Shown here one piece after another: positions 1 to 9,469 of a DNA stretch of 64,000 bases (the first letter of the stretch is position 1; every line of letters starts with the position of its first letter). Source of the DNA: Pseudomonas sp. MTM4 (lineage in GTDB: Bacteria; Pseudomonadota; Gammaproteobacteria; Pseudomonadales; Pseudomonadaceae); the NCBI RefSeq assembly GCF_019355055.1, contig NZ_CP048411.1:2879501-2943500 (forward strand), read 5' to 3'. The position numbers and the translations under genes were made by a program. The notes beneath the pieces were generated by a model, which was not told where the DNA came from, searched no databases, and saw nothing but the letters and a program-made list of their open reading frames with translations.

Positions 1-2143
1 AAGCGCCTGGTACTTGTCCTAGCACCTCGGATACTTCCGCCGCCGTGCTGTTAAGAACGTCCATGTCATCACCATAGATTTTCACGGCTACCGCGGCACG
101 AACTCCGGAAATCAGCTCGTTGAAACGCAGCTGAATCGGCTGGGAAAACTCGTAGTTATTGCCCGGCAACTCAGCGGCGGATGCTTGCACCTCGCTTAAG
201 AGCTGATTACGCGACTTGCCTGGATCCGGCCACTGTTCTTGTGGCTTCAGCATGACGTACCCGTCAGAGATATTTGGAGGCATAGCATCCGATGCCACTT
301 CCGCAGTGCCAGTTCGCGCAAATATGCGTTCAATCTCCGGAAACTCATCCATAAGCTTTCGCTCCAGCTGCTGCTGCATCTCTACAGACTGACTAAGACT
401 GGTAGCTGGTACACGAAGGGCTTGGATAGCGAAGTCTCCCTCGTTGAGGCTAGGCACGAATTCACTGCCCATACGTGACCCTACGAGGCCAGAAAGTATG
501 ACTACAACTACCGCAAAGGTGAGCACTGCTGGCTTGTTGGCCATTACCGCATCGAGCGCAGGTGCGTAGGCCCGTTTAGCATTGCGGATTAGAAAGTTTT
601 CCTTTTCCGTAACCCGCTTACCGATAAAGAGCGCAACGGCCGCCGGGACGAACGTCACCGAAAGGATTATCGCCCCGAATAGCGCTGTCACTACGGTAAA
701 CGCCATGGGCGTGAACATCTTACCTTCTACCCCTGTAAGGGCGAATATCGGCAGATACACGATCATAATGATCAGCTGCCCATACAATAGAGGCCGACGC
801 ACTTCCTTTGCCGCAGCGAATACTTCATGAAGCCGTTCGGACAGTGTTAATGCCCGTCCGTGATGGGACTGAGCGTGTGCAAGTCGACGCACGCAGTTCT
901 CAACAATCACCACGGCTCCATCGATAATGATGCCGAAATCCAATGCGCCTAGGCTCATCAGGTTGGCGCTGACCTGATTGGCTACCATGCCGGTGAACGT
1001 GAAGAGCATAGAAAGCGGTATCACAAGCGCGGTTAGGATCGCCGCCCGGATATTGCCTAAGAAGAGAAAAAGTATAACCACAACAAGAATGGCACCCTCA
1101 GTGAGGTTCTTCTTAACGGTGGATATAGCTTTGTCTACGAGTACAGTTCGATCGTAGACAGTAATTGCCTTTACGCCTTCCGGAAGCGAAAGGTTTATCT
1201 CTTTCATCTTGTCGTCGACAGCCCTTGAAACTACTCGGCTATTTTCACCGATAAGCATGAAGGCCGTACCTAGTACCACTTCGCGGCCATTCTCGGTGGC
1301 TGCGCCAGTGCGGAGCTCCTTTCCAACCTCGACCGTCGCAACGTCGCGGATACGCACTGGGGTACCGTCAACGTTGCTAATAAGGGTATCGCGGATGTCC
1401 TCCACAGACTGCATTTGTCCTGGAGCGCGAACAAGATACTGCTCGCCGCGCTTTTCAATATATCCGGCACCTAGATTGTTATTGTTTTGCTCAACCGCCT
1501 CGATCAAATCTTGTAGTGTTAGTCCAAACGACCGCAAAGTGTCTGGGTTGGGGGCGATCTGATATTCCTTTGCATATCCTCCGATCGTATTGATCTCAGT
1601 AACACCAGGTACATTTCGGACTTGCGGTTTGATGATCCAATCTTGAATCTCACGCAAGTCAGCAGGGGTATACGGCGTACCGTCCGATTTGGTGGCACCT
1701 TCCTCAGCTTCAACCGTCCAAAAATAGATTTCGCCAAGCCCAGTGGAAATAGGGCCAAGTGTTGGAGTGACGCCATCTGGGAGCTGATCTTTGGCCCCTC
1801 CCAGGCGCTCGTTCACAAGTTGGCGGGCAAAATAGATGTCAGTGCCTTCCTCAAAAATAACTGTGATCTGAGAAAGTCCATATCGAGACAAGGATCGTGT
1901 CTGCTCGAGCTTGGGCAGCCCAGCCATTACCGTCTCGAGCGGGTAGGTAATACGCTGCTCCACTTCCAGCGGGGAATAACCTGGCGCCGCAGTGTTGATT
2001 TGCACCTGTACGTTGGTGATATCCGGGACAGCATCGATAGGCAGCTTTTGGTAGCTGTAAGCTCCTAACGCTGCCATGCCAAGCACGGCTAGCATAACCA
2101 ACCAGCGATGCTCGATAGAAAAACGAATGATACGTTCGAACAC
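1..2143 (-). CDS. czcA: CzcA-type heavy-metal RND efflux pump, 3' part beyond window edge
   Basis: Inner-membrane proton-driven pump subunit of a tripartite Zn/Co/Cd exporter. The frame is open for 714 codons from a GTG start (VFERIIRF...) to the window edge; family members are about 1,050 residues, so the last third is missing here. Around residues 395-412 the transmembrane-4 motif GALDFGIIIDGAVVIVEN carries the proton-relay acidic residues, of the HME type linked to divalent cations rather than the CusA type. It lies 17 bp after czcB and is last in the leftward czcI-czcC-czcB-czcA run, so it is probably co-transcribed. Metal specificity is inferred from the motif and the neighbours; assignment to the family is very firm. 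Confidence 0.95.
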   Translation of the reverse strand, partial: MFERIIRFSIEHRWLVMLAVLGMAALGAYSYQKLPIDAVPDITNVQVQINTAAPGYSPLEVEQRITYPLETVMAGLPKLEQTRSLSRYGLSQITVIFEEGTDIYFARQLVNERLGGAKDQLPDGVTPTLGPISTGLGEIYFWTVEAEEGATKSDGTPYTPADLREIQDWIIKPQVRNVPGVTEINTIGGYAKEYQIAPNPDTLRSFGLTLQDLIEAVEQNNNNLGAGYIEKRGEQYLVRAPGQMQSVEDIRDTLISNVDGTPVRIRDVATVEVGKELRTGAATENGREVVLGTAFMLIGENSRVVSRAVDDKMKEINLSLPEGVKAITVYDRTVLVDKAISTVKKNLTEGAILVVVILFLFLGNIRAAILTALVIPLSMLFTFTGMVANQVSANLMSLGALDFGIIIDGAVVIVENCVRRLAHAQSHHGRALTLSERLHEVFAAAKEVRRPLLYGQLIIMIVYLPIFALTGVEGKMFTPMAFTVVTALFGAIILSVTFVPAAVALFIGKRVTEKENFLIRNAKRAYAPALDAVMANKPAVLTFAVVVVILSGLVGSRMGSEFVPSLNEGDFAIQALRVPATSLSQSVEMQQQLERKLMDEFPEIERIFARTGTAEVASDAMPPNISDGYVMLKPQEQWPDPGKSRNQLLSEVQASAAELPGNNYEFSQPIQLRFNELISGVRAAVAVKIYGDDMDVLNSTAAEVSEVLGQVPGA

Positions 2144-2160
2144 GATTCTATAACTCCGTA

Positions 2161-3507
2161 TCAGTGAGCATGCGAGGCGCTGGCTTTGCCAAGCTCGGAC
2201 TTGATGATGAAGCTGTTATCCAAGGCATAGCGCGCTCCGGGCTGGAGGCCTTCCTTGATTTCGACCGCGTCACTATCGCTGCGGCCACTCACGATTGGCT
2301 GAGCAGCAAAGCCATGGTCGGTCCGTACAAACACCACCGGCTTTTCTTCCAATGTGTGGATCGCATCAGGACTTACTGCGACTGGCACGGATGCTTCGCC
2401 AGCGCCTACCTGCACTTTGACGAACAGGCCGGGGCGCCAAACCCCTTCAGGGTTGGGAAGTGTGACCCGGGCGGTAGCGGCGCGGCTTTGCTGACCAACA
2501 AGTGAGCCGACATAAGAAACGGTTCCATTGGCACTGGACTCGAATGCTGTGGCCTCGATAACGGCATTGCTGCCTACTCGTACCGCGCTGAGTGCATTGG
2601 CAGGAACGCTGATATCTGCCCACACGGTGGAGAGATCGGAAATGATGAATATCTGGTCATCGGTATTGACTGACTCACCGAGCGTGATGTCCTTCTCAAC
2701 GATCATCCCATCGAACGGCGCCCTGAGTTCGTAGCGGCTCAATGCGTCTGGCTTGCCAGCATCACTGCCAAGCGCTTGTAGCTGTGCGTTTGCATTCGCA
2801 ACAGTCAGCTCTGCTTCCCGTAAAGCCTGTTGTGCCTGTAAATAATCCTGTTCCGCAGAAATACGCTCTTCCCATAGCTCCTTTTCGCGTCGATAGGTTT
2901 TTTGAGCCAATGCAAGACGTTTTTGCGCCGCGTAGAACTCGCTTCTACGTTCCGACAGGTCTGTACTCGCGATCACAGCAAGTACTTGCCCCTGTTTCAC
3001 CTGTTCGCCCAAATCGACTTTGACCGCTTCAACGACACCTGAGAGACGAGGCACAACTTGCGCTGTGCGGTCTTGGTTGAATGTAATTTCGCCAGGCAGC
3101 TCAATTGCGCTTTTTATCTTTGCGGGCTGAGCAGTTGCCAGTGAGATGCCGGCGGCTAGGATTTGTGTCTCTGAGAGTTCTACCTCTGCTGTTTCAGTAT
3201 GCTCCGCTCCCTCGGGCTCATCTTCATGCTCATCTTTCTCTGCCGCACCGACCTCGTGATCGCTATCGGCGCCTCCTTCATCATGGCCATGATCTCCTTC
3301 GGCTTCTGCATCCTCATCCGAATGCCCTTCATCCTCATGCTCCGATTCGTCACCATGCTCGCTATGTGCGTCGCCCGCATCGGGCACAGCTGGACTACTG
3401 CGAAGAAGCAATCCGCCAAGCATAAGTGCCACGCTTAATATGACGACGATCCAAAAAATCTGCTTCTTGTGACCAGCCAAGGAAGATGTATTCGATTTAC
3501 TTTTCAT
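2161..3507 (-). CDS. czcB: CzcB periplasmic adaptor of RND efflux system
   Basis: Membrane-fusion protein linking the CzcA pump to the CzcC outer-membrane channel. The 448-residue product has one N-terminal membrane segment at about residues 17-36. A stretch rich in His, Asp and Glu follows at about 43-105, a likely periplasmic metal-binding region. The HlyD-like barrel-sandwich, coiled-coil hairpin and beta-barrel domains come after. It ends in a short His-containing tail (ASHAH-like). ATG start with GGAA a few bases upstream; 8 bp separate it from czcC. The His/acidic insertion fits a zinc/cadmium system and is commonly seen in CzcB proteins. Confidence 0.95.
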   Translation of the reverse strand: MKSKSNTSSLAGHKKQIFWIVVILSVALMLGGLLLRSSPAVPDAGDAHSEHGDESEHEDEGHSDEDAEAEGDHGHDEGGADSDHEVGAAEKDEHEDEPEGAEHTETAEVELSETQILAAGISLATAQPAKIKSAIELPGEITFNQDRTAQVVPRLSGVVEAVKVDLGEQVKQGQVLAVIASTDLSERRSEFYAAQKRLALAQKTYRREKELWEERISAEQDYLQAQQALREAELTVANANAQLQALGSDAGKPDALSRYELRAPFDGMIVEKDITLGESVNTDDQIFIISDLSTVWADISVPANALSAVRVGSNAVIEATAFESSANGTVSYVGSLVGQQSRAATARVTLPNPEGVWRPGLFVKVQVGAGEASVPVAVSPDAIHTLEEKPVVFVRTDHGFAAQPIVSGRSDSDAVEIKEGLQPGARYALDNSFIIKSELGKASASHAH

Positions 3508-3515
3508 ATGGATTC

Positions 3516-4823
3516 CTATGGCTGAGTGGCCGAGGTGATAACGGCCGACCCATCTCCGACAATTCGCGAGATTTCTGCCGCCGCCTGGTTAGCTTGTGAT
3601 AGCGCAGACAGGTACTGAGATCGGGCTTGGAAAAGCGTGCGTTGAGCATCCAGTACGTCAAGGAACGTGAATTTTCCAAGTTCGAACCCCTTGCTGGCAG
3701 CTTCATAAGCGCTTTGGGCACTGGGGAGCATATCGTTGCGCAACAGTTCAAACTGCTGGCGAGCAGTGCGCAGCCGCATGTGCGCTTGGGAAAGTTCGCT
3801 TTTCAGGCGTATATGGACGGCGTTGAGCTCGTCCTGCGCCTGGTAGGCCCGTTCCTGCGCTGCTCCGATGTTGCCTTGGTTTCGATCAAACAACGGCAGG
3901 GGCATCGAGATACTCACCAATCCCAGCGTGCCGTTATATTCATCTGAGCGTTGGGCACCTACGCTAACCGTCACGTTAGAAAAGCGATTCGTCCTTTCCA
4001 GCTTTAACGCAGCCCGACGTCTTTCAGCCTCCCGACGCGCGCGGGTTAGTTGGGCGGAATCGTTCAAACGGCTATAAAGCTCAGCTAGCTCGGGAAGAGG
4101 AGGCACTGCCTCTGCCGGCTCTTTTACTCGCTCAAAGCGTGGCTGTGGATTTCCCCAGTTGGCCGCCAGCCGAGTGCGCGCAGCTTCGAGTTCAGCTGTG
4201 GCCTGGGCAAGCTCTACTTGCACTCCAGTAGCCGCAACCCGCGCCCGGGTTTCCTCTACGGGAGAAACCATGCCGGCCCTCACACGTCGATTGGCCACGT
4301 TCACTGCTTGCTTCGCAAGCTTTGAAGCAGCCTGAGCGAGGTCCAGCCGTTCTTGAGCAGTAAGCACATCGTAGTACGCGCCCATCACTGCCCCCCTCAG
4401 TCGAGCTTGGGCGTCCTGTAGGTCAGCAGCTGCTACGTCCAAGGCTCGTTGCGCCGCCTCAATACGAGCCGAACGTTTACCACCCAGCTCTATTTCTTGG
4501 CTCAGTTCAAGCGTGGTCTCCGGGGCATCGCCCCGGATTCCCTCCTGGCTAGCGGACAATATTGGATTCGGACGTGCTCCGGCTTGGCTAATTAATGCGC
4601 GAGAAGCAGCCAGCTCACGTCTTGCAACAGCCAGTTCAGGGCTTGCAGAGCTAGCGAGTTCCAAGGCGCGTAGAAAGCTTATGGATTCGACAGACTCAAC
4701 GGGGAATGTATTTGACACACCGACAGGTAAGGTCTGTGTGAAGGTCGGCAACTCTAAGGGTTGCGCAAAGGCGAGATTGCACGACAACGTCGTCAACCCC
4801 AGCGAGAAAAGAGCTTTTCGCAC
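3516..4823 (-). CDS. czcC: CzcC outer-membrane efflux channel (TolC family)
   Basis: Outer-membrane factor completing the CzcCBA export channel. The 435-residue product begins with a Sec signal peptide (cleavage near LAFA-QP, residue 20) and contains two repeated OEP domains with long alpha-helical hairpins, the usual TolC-like layout. The start is GTG, preceded by GGAG at good spacing. It lies between the czcI-like gene and czcB in a tightly packed leftward operon. Length is normal for CzcC (about 420-440 residues) and no defect is visible. Confidence 0.93.
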   Translation of the reverse strand: MRKALFSLGLTTLSCNLAFAQPLELPTFTQTLPVGVSNTFPVESVESISFLRALELASSASPELAVARRELAASRALISQAGARPNPILSASQEGIRGDAPETTLELSQEIELGGKRSARIEAAQRALDVAAADLQDAQARLRGAVMGAYYDVLTAQERLDLAQAASKLAKQAVNVANRRVRAGMVSPVEETRARVAATGVQVELAQATAELEAARTRLAANWGNPQPRFERVKEPAEAVPPLPELAELYSRLNDSAQLTRARREAERRRAALKLERTNRFSNVTVSVGAQRSDEYNGTLGLVSISMPLPLFDRNQGNIGAAQERAYQAQDELNAVHIRLKSELSQAHMRLRTARQQFELLRNDMLPSAQSAYEAASKGFELGKFTFLDVLDAQRTLFQARSQYLSALSQANQAAAEISRIVGDGSAVITSATQP

Positions 4824-4881
4824 CGAAATCTCCTAAAAAAAGGGAAGGTTCGGTGAGACGTCAGATACAGATAAATGGCGC

Positions 4882-5262
4882 TTACTGGTTACTTTGGCGT
4901 CCCACCGGTTTTGCACCGATGCGCCAATTAGGTTTCTCAGGACGCCCCGCTTCAGCCGATGCGTAGCTAGCAGAAGGAAACGGTTTCAAGCTCATTGATA
5001 ATACCGAACCAGGACAGATCCCTTTCGTTATAAGCGGCTTGATATGGTCGCCATGAAAGACACAGTCTCCATCCAGACTGATTTTTTTTGCGGCTTTTGA
5101 CGATCCTTCCTCGTCAGTACCCAGAGACTCGTGCGGATGTTCGTGATGTCCAAGATGATTTGCTGCCGAACCATCCTCATGACTGCAGCTCGTGCTAACA
5201 ACTGCCCATGATGATTGCAATGGGAACAAGGCTAGCAACATCAGCAAAACTATTTTTCTCAT
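4882..5262 (-). CDS. czcI: CzcI-like small periplasmic protein
   Basis: Small secreted protein at the head of the czc operon. I start it at the internal ATG at 5262, giving 126 residues: MRKIVLLMLLALFPLQSSWA is a clean signal peptide and matches the characteristic CzcI beginning (hydrophobic core ending in SWA, followed by a Cys/His-Glu segment). An in-frame longer start exists at 5391 but would put 43 polar residues before the signal peptide. The mature part has a His-rich stretch (HLGHHEHPHE) suited to metal binding. CzcI proteins are thought to modulate czc expression or metal handling; the precise role is unknown. Confidence 0.72.
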   Translation of the reverse strand: MRKIVLLMLLALFPLQSSWAVVSTSCSHEDGSAANHLGHHEHPHESLGTDEEGSSKAAKKISLDGDCVFHGDHIKPLITKGICPGSVLSMSLKPFPSASYASAEAGRPEKPNWRIGAKPVGRQSNQ

Positions 5263-5489
5263 CCAAGGCAAAACGATGACTTCCTGGTTTAGATGTCGAA
5301 TCCAATCATAAGAACTACCCCCGCCAAGACGCGAAACACATGCGCCTCTACTGCGATAGTGATTCGCCCTGAATTTAGTAGACAAATACACGAAAGCGTT
5401 TTTATCAGCCTTGCCAAGCCGGCGAGATAGCTGATGGCTATGGGGTGGTGACTTTAAATAAGTGTGGATAACGACCTGGTGACCGCAAC

Positions 5490-5505
5490 ATTACAAATCT
5501 GTAAT
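5490..5505. promoter_or_regulatory. CopR/CzcR-type operator box (perfect dyad)
   Basis: ATTACAAATCTGTAAT is a perfect 6+6 inverted repeat around a 4-bp centre. It lies between the divergent czcI operon and the OprD-family gene. It belongs to the same ATTAC-N5-TGTAA(G/T) family found before most copper genes further right, and resembles the CTGACA-N5-GTAAT element I recall for Pseudomonas CopR. Regulation of both flanking units is inferred. Confidence 0.75.
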
Positions 5506-5534
5506 CGAAGGAGTGCGCGATTGGGCTTCCTCAG

Positions 5535-5550
5535 ATTACAAAATAGTCAT
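5535..5550. promoter_or_regulatory. Second, weaker CopR/CzcR-type box
   Basis: ATTAC-AAAAT-AGTCAT keeps the ATTAC half-site and spacing, with a weaker second half that resembles TGTCAG. It lies 45 bp (about four helical turns) right of the perfect box, on the porin side, so the two could bind regulator cooperatively. Confidence 0.4.
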
Positions 5551-5662
5551 TTGCCGCTAATCCTGCCGTCATCTCTAGGGGAAGAACATGGCCAAGCGCT
5601 AAAAACAAAAAGGCGAAAGGCGTCATTCGAGCACTGACCTGCCGTACATAAGGAGCATCATC

Positions 5663-6982
5663 ATGAGCAAAAAGGCCGTTTTTTCGCTGACAGCCCTTTC
5701 ACTGGCATTGGGCAGCGCCCCGGTCTTTGCCCAATCGGAAACAGCCGAGGGCTTCATCGAAGGCAGCACGCTATCGCTGATAAATCGCAACTTCTATTTC
5801 AATCGGGATTTTCGCGACGGTGAGAGTGCCGCCGGCAATGGCTACTCCGAGGAATGGGCCCACGGATTGATGGCCTTCTTCGAGTCCGGATATACCCAAG
5901 GCTCGGTAGGGATTGGCTTCGACGCTTTCGCCATGCTCGGCCTCAAGCTCGACTCCGGTTCGGGGCGCTCCGGTGTGGGCGGCAGCATCGACCTGCTTCC
6001 CCACGACAGCGCTGGCGATCCTGAGGATGACTTCACACGGGTGGGGGGCGCGGTGAAAGCACGCTTGCTGGACACCGAGATCAAGGCCGGCGATGTATTT
6101 CCCACTACACCTGTCGTGCACTTCGGCGACTCTCGGCTGCTGCCGGAGTCTTTCAAGGGTGTCACCGTTGTGAACAACTCGCTGGACGACCTCACCCTTC
6201 AGGGAGGCCGCTTGCACGCGATGAGCCAGCCCAACACCAGTAACATGAACGAAGACTTCGTCACCTTCTACGGCGGGGGCGTAGACGCGCCTTGGCTCGG
6301 CTACGCAGGCGGTGACTACAGCGTGAATGAAAATATCAGTCTTAGCCTGTACACCAGCCGCCTCAAAGATGCCTGGAACCAGCATTACTTCGGTGCGTCG
6401 GCCACCTATCCGCTCTCCGATATCGTCGCGCTGCTGGCCAGCTTCAACTATTACAAGGCAACCGACGAAGGCCGTGAGTTGCTGGGCGAGTTCAACAACA
6501 ACATCTGGAGCTCCAGCCTGGGTGTCGCCTTCGGCGCGCACACCGTCACGGCGTCGTATCAGCGAAACAACGGTAACAACGACTTTGACTACTTGCGCCA
6601 GGCGGACTCGATCTACCTGAACAACTCCATTCAGTACAGTGATTTCAACTCACCTAAAGAGCAGTCCTGGATGCTGCGCTACGACCTGAACATGGCGGAG
6701 TACGGCATACCCGGGCTTACTTTCATGACCCGCTACGCCCGCGGTTGGGGCGCCGATTACAGCAACGCGAACGAGGTGTACATGCGCCAAGACGATAACG
6801 GTGCGCCGCTGACGGGACAGAACCGCTGGGAACGCGACGTCGAAGCCCGCTACGTTGTACAGACTGGCTCTCTCAAGGATTTGTCTCTGCGGGTGCGCCA
6901 GGCTACCACGCGGGCGACTGCTTTCGAGTCCGACCTCGATGAGGTCCGATTCATCGCCGAGTACCCTCTCTCGATCTTGTGA
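5663..6982 (+). CDS. OprD-family outer-membrane porin
   Basis: Substrate-specific 18-strand outer-membrane channel. The 439-residue product starts with a Sec signal peptide (cleaved after PVFAQ, about residue 24). It then shows the OprD opening, GFIEGSTLSLINRNFYFNRD, the repeated aromatic/Gly beta-strand pattern and a C-terminal strand. ATG with AGGAG eight bases upstream. It sits between the czc operon and a CzcRS-like pair, behind CopR/CzcR-type boxes, and ends at a strong terminator. In P. aeruginosa CzcRS controls the porin OprD in response to zinc; this paralogue's substrate is unknown, so no specific name is given. Confidence 0.88.
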   Translation: MSKKAVFSLTALSLALGSAPVFAQSETAEGFIEGSTLSLINRNFYFNRDFRDGESAAGNGYSEEWAHGLMAFFESGYTQGSVGIGFDAFAMLGLKLDSGSGRSGVGGSIDLLPHDSAGDPEDDFTRVGGAVKARLLDTEIKAGDVFPTTPVVHFGDSRLLPESFKGVTVVNNSLDDLTLQGGRLHAMSQPNTSNMNEDFVTFYGGGVDAPWLGYAGGDYSVNENISLSLYTSRLKDAWNQHYFGASATYPLSDIVALLASFNYYKATDEGRELLGEFNNNIWSSSLGVAFGAHTVTASYQRNNGNNDFDYLRQADSIYLNNSIQYSDFNSPKEQSWMLRYDLNMAEYGIPGLTFMTRYARGWGADYSNANEVYMRQDDNGAPLTGQNRWERDVEARYVVQTGSLKDLSLRVRQATTRATAFESDLDEVRFIAEYPLSIL

Positions 6983-7043
6983 AACACCATGAGCAACACC
7001 ACATCTTCTTTAGTTTTGCTCCCTTGGTTTGAAGATGTGTTTC

Positions 7044-7068
7044 AGGCGCCCATCAGGGCGCCTTTTTT
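7044..7068 (+). terminator. Rho-independent terminator after the porin gene
   Basis: A perfect 8-bp GC-rich stem (AGGCGCCC / GGGCGCCT) with a 4-nt loop is followed by six T residues, 62 bp past the porin stop codon. Confidence 0.9.
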
Positions 7069-7115
7069 CGTTTGGTGCACCCGCTCGCGCTGCGGGTCAA
7101 CCAAATGACCGGTAG

Positions 7116-7131
7116 ATTACAAATTCGCAAG
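7116..7131. promoter_or_regulatory. Degenerate CopR/CzcR-type box before the regulator gene
   Basis: ATTAC-AAATT-CGCAAG has an intact left half-site and a poor right half. Its place upstream of the CzcR-like gene would suit autoregulation, but the match is weak. Confidence 0.3.
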
Positions 7132-7302
7132 ATAGCCCTCACAGGGCTTTTACCGCGTTAAAGTGCTTCCCGCTTCCCTGGGCAGATCTTTTCGCCTCTG
7201 CCTTTCACGCTAGAGCCAAGCCGCTTTCGTCTTGACCTAGTTACTACATGGATTTTTTTGGTTCCGCTTACCGCGCACCTCCTTGCCGAGTTACCTCAAA
7301 AC

Positions 7303-7977
7303 ATGCGCATCCTGGTTGTCGAAGACGAGATCAAAGCTGCGGAATACTTGCAGCAGGGTCTTATCGAATGTGGTTACTTGGTCGATTGCGTAAGTGATGG
7401 CCTCGATGGGTTTCACCTGGCACTGCAGAACGACTATGACATCGTGCTGCTAGATGTGAATCTGCCAACCATGGATGGGTGGGAGGTTCTCGAACTCATC
7501 AGGCGGCGTAAGCAGACACGCGTCATCATGCTGACTGCCAATGGCCGCTTAGAGCAAAAAGTCCGCGGCTTGGAATCGGGCGCCGACGACTATCTGGTCA
7601 AGCCGTTCCAGTTCCCCGAGCTGCTTGCCCGTATCCGGACACTGTTGCGGCGAGGCGAGGCAGTCACACTTCCGAGCAACCTGCGTGTAGCCGACCTCGA
7701 ACTGGACCCGGCCCGGCATAGGGCTTACCGGAGCGGTCAGCGTATCGACCTCACCAGCAAAGAATTTGCGTTATTGCATCTGCTCATGCGCCGGACTGGC
7801 GAAGTCCTCACGCGTACGGAAATAACTGCCATGGTGTGGGACATCAATTTCGACTGCGATACCAATGTGGTGGATGTTGCGATTCGTCGCCTGCGGATGA
7901 AAGTGGACGAACCCTTCGGCGATCGCCTGATACACACCATCCGGGGTGTGGGCTACGTGCTGGAGGCGCGGCCTTGA
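7303..7977 (+). CDS. czcR: CzcR/CopR-like OmpR-family response regulator
   Basis: DNA-binding regulator phosphorylated by the kinase encoded next. I use the ATG at 7303, because MRILVVEDE is the normal family N-terminus; an in-frame ATG at 7258 adds 15 unlikely residues. The receiver domain has acidic E7/D8 and phospho-acceptor D51 (LLDVNLP); K101-region residues read YLVKPF. The C-terminal winged helix ends in IRGVGYVLEARP. Its last 4 bp overlap the kinase gene (TTGA). Placement beside czcCBA and the porin suggests the zinc/cadmium regulator CzcR, though CopR-type regulators are nearly identical in these features. Confidence 0.88.
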   Translation: MRILVVEDEIKAAEYLQQGLIECGYLVDCVSDGLDGFHLALQNDYDIVLLDVNLPTMDGWEVLELIRRRKQTRVIMLTANGRLEQKVRGLESGADDYLVKPFQFPELLARIRTLLRRGEAVTLPSNLRVADLELDPARHRAYRSGQRIDLTSKEFALLHLLMRRTGEVLTRTEITAMVWDINFDCDTNVVDVAIRRLRMKVDEPFGDRLIHTIRGVGYVLEARP

Positions 7978-9347
7978 AGCCACTCAGCCTCGCATCGCGT
8001 CTCGCGCTTCAAATCACACTGACCGGCGCCGCTTTGGTCGCGCTGCTGATTGCACTGAGCTACTGGGTACTGGTGCGCCAACTGGAACTGCGCGCCCAGG
8101 AGGAAGTGACGGCCAAGCTCTCTCAGATCGATCATGGACTCCTCGAAGACACCAAAGCCCGTATGGGCCGCTCCTGGCAACACGCATTGAGCGATACCGT
8201 ACTCGGCCATGACAACCTTTCGATTACGGTCATCGGCGATACAGCGAAATCACCCATTTTCAGTATCGGCCGATTCGCCAATGCGCCGCAGCAGCTGGAT
8301 CTCGTGAGCAGGGACGGCGACTATCTTGGCTGGACAACGAAAGATGGCGTGCAGATGCTAACCGGGCGCAAGCAAATCCAAGTCCCGGGACTGGCTCCAA
8401 TGACGCTTTTACTTTCGCAAGATCGCAGTGCCGATCAACGGCTGGTGGCTGCATTCCTGCGCTCGGCCTTAGTGACCGTGCCGATGCTACTGATATTGAT
8501 CGGATTGGCTGGATGGCTAATCGCCCAAAATGGCTTGCGGCCGCTTCGCAAGTTCCGGGCCTTGGCGACTAAGGTATCTACACAGGATCTATCACCTCGA
8601 ATCCGCACCGATCGGCTTCCGCAAGAGCTCCAGGCATTGGCGCACAGCCTCAACGTAATGCTTCATCGACTCGATGACGGCGTTCAGCAACTGTCACAAT
8701 TCTCGGACGATGTGGCTCATGAGTTAAAAACTCCGCTGAACAACCTGATAGGCAAGGCGCAGGTGACTTTGGTGCGTGAGCGAAGCAAGGAGCATTATCG
8801 GGAGGTGATCGAGTCGTCGGTTGAAGAACTCGAACGCATGGATCGAATCGTGTCAGACATGCTGTTTCTCGCCCAGGCCAGCCACGCCAGCCCAGCACTG
8901 AAGCTCGAACAATTATCTTTAGGAAGCGAGGCGAGGCGCGTATGTGAATACTTCGAAGTCCTTGCCGAAGAAGCGGGAGTCGCTACGACAGTAACGGGCG
9001 ATGCCATGATTTTGGGAAATCGACTTATGGTCCAGCGGGCCATTTCCAACCTGCTATCCAACGCGCTGCGGCATTCAAATACTGGCAGTACGGTCGAACT
9101 TAAGATCCTTGAGGAGGACGTAGACATCGTCTCGCTGGCTGTCACCAATCATGGCGCGACTATCGAATCGGATCATCTCCCACATCTGTTCGACCGCTTT
9201 TACCGCGTTAACGGCATACAACCTCGCGGGGCAGGATTGGGGCTAGCGATTGTCCGCTCAGTGATGAACCTCCACAAAGGCCACGTGGCCGTCGCCAGCA
9301 AAGACGGTCGGACCACGTTTGAACTCACGTTTCCTCGGCAGGCCTGA
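7974..9347 (+). CDS. czcS: CzcS-like heavy-metal sensor histidine kinase
   Basis: Membrane sensor kinase that would phosphorylate the preceding regulator. Best start is TTG at 7974, overlapping the regulator stop as TTGA and giving 457 residues (LKPLSLASRL...). Frames extended further upstream are just the regulator gene read out of frame. Order: membrane helix near residues 15-35, periplasmic sensor region, second helix near 160-180, HAMP, dimerisation/phospho-His box (DVAHELKTPLNN) and an ATPase domain with an N box (NLLSNALRHS) and a GLGL box. The kinase and regulator are translationally coupled. Confidence 0.88.
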   Translation: MKPLSLASRLALQITLTGAALVALLIALSYWVLVRQLELRAQEEVTAKLSQIDHGLLEDTKARMGRSWQHALSDTVLGHDNLSITVIGDTAKSPIFSIGRFANAPQQLDLVSRDGDYLGWTTKDGVQMLTGRKQIQVPGLAPMTLLLSQDRSADQRLVAAFLRSALVTVPMLLILIGLAGWLIAQNGLRPLRKFRALATKVSTQDLSPRIRTDRLPQELQALAHSLNVMLHRLDDGVQQLSQFSDDVAHELKTPLNNLIGKAQVTLVRERSKEHYREVIESSVEELERMDRIVSDMLFLAQASHASPALKLEQLSLGSEARRVCEYFEVLAEEAGVATTVTGDAMILGNRLMVQRAISNLLSNALRHSNTGSTVELKILEEDVDIVSLAVTNHGATIESDHLPHLFDRFYRVNGIQPRGAGLGLAIVRSVMNLHKGHVAVASKDGRTTFELTFPRQA

Positions 9348-9469
9348 CTCAAAGTGATACCGCACGGAGACAGCCATCACTACGAAGGGGCAAAAACCAC
9401 AGGGACAAACAACCATTTCGAGGGCATGCGCGTTGGCCGGGTAACCAGGCCCGCGAGCCCCAACGCCGT

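Noticed and set aside
5771..6541. Leftward open frame inside the porin gene
   Set aside because: Shadow of an intact porin with a signal peptide and terminator.
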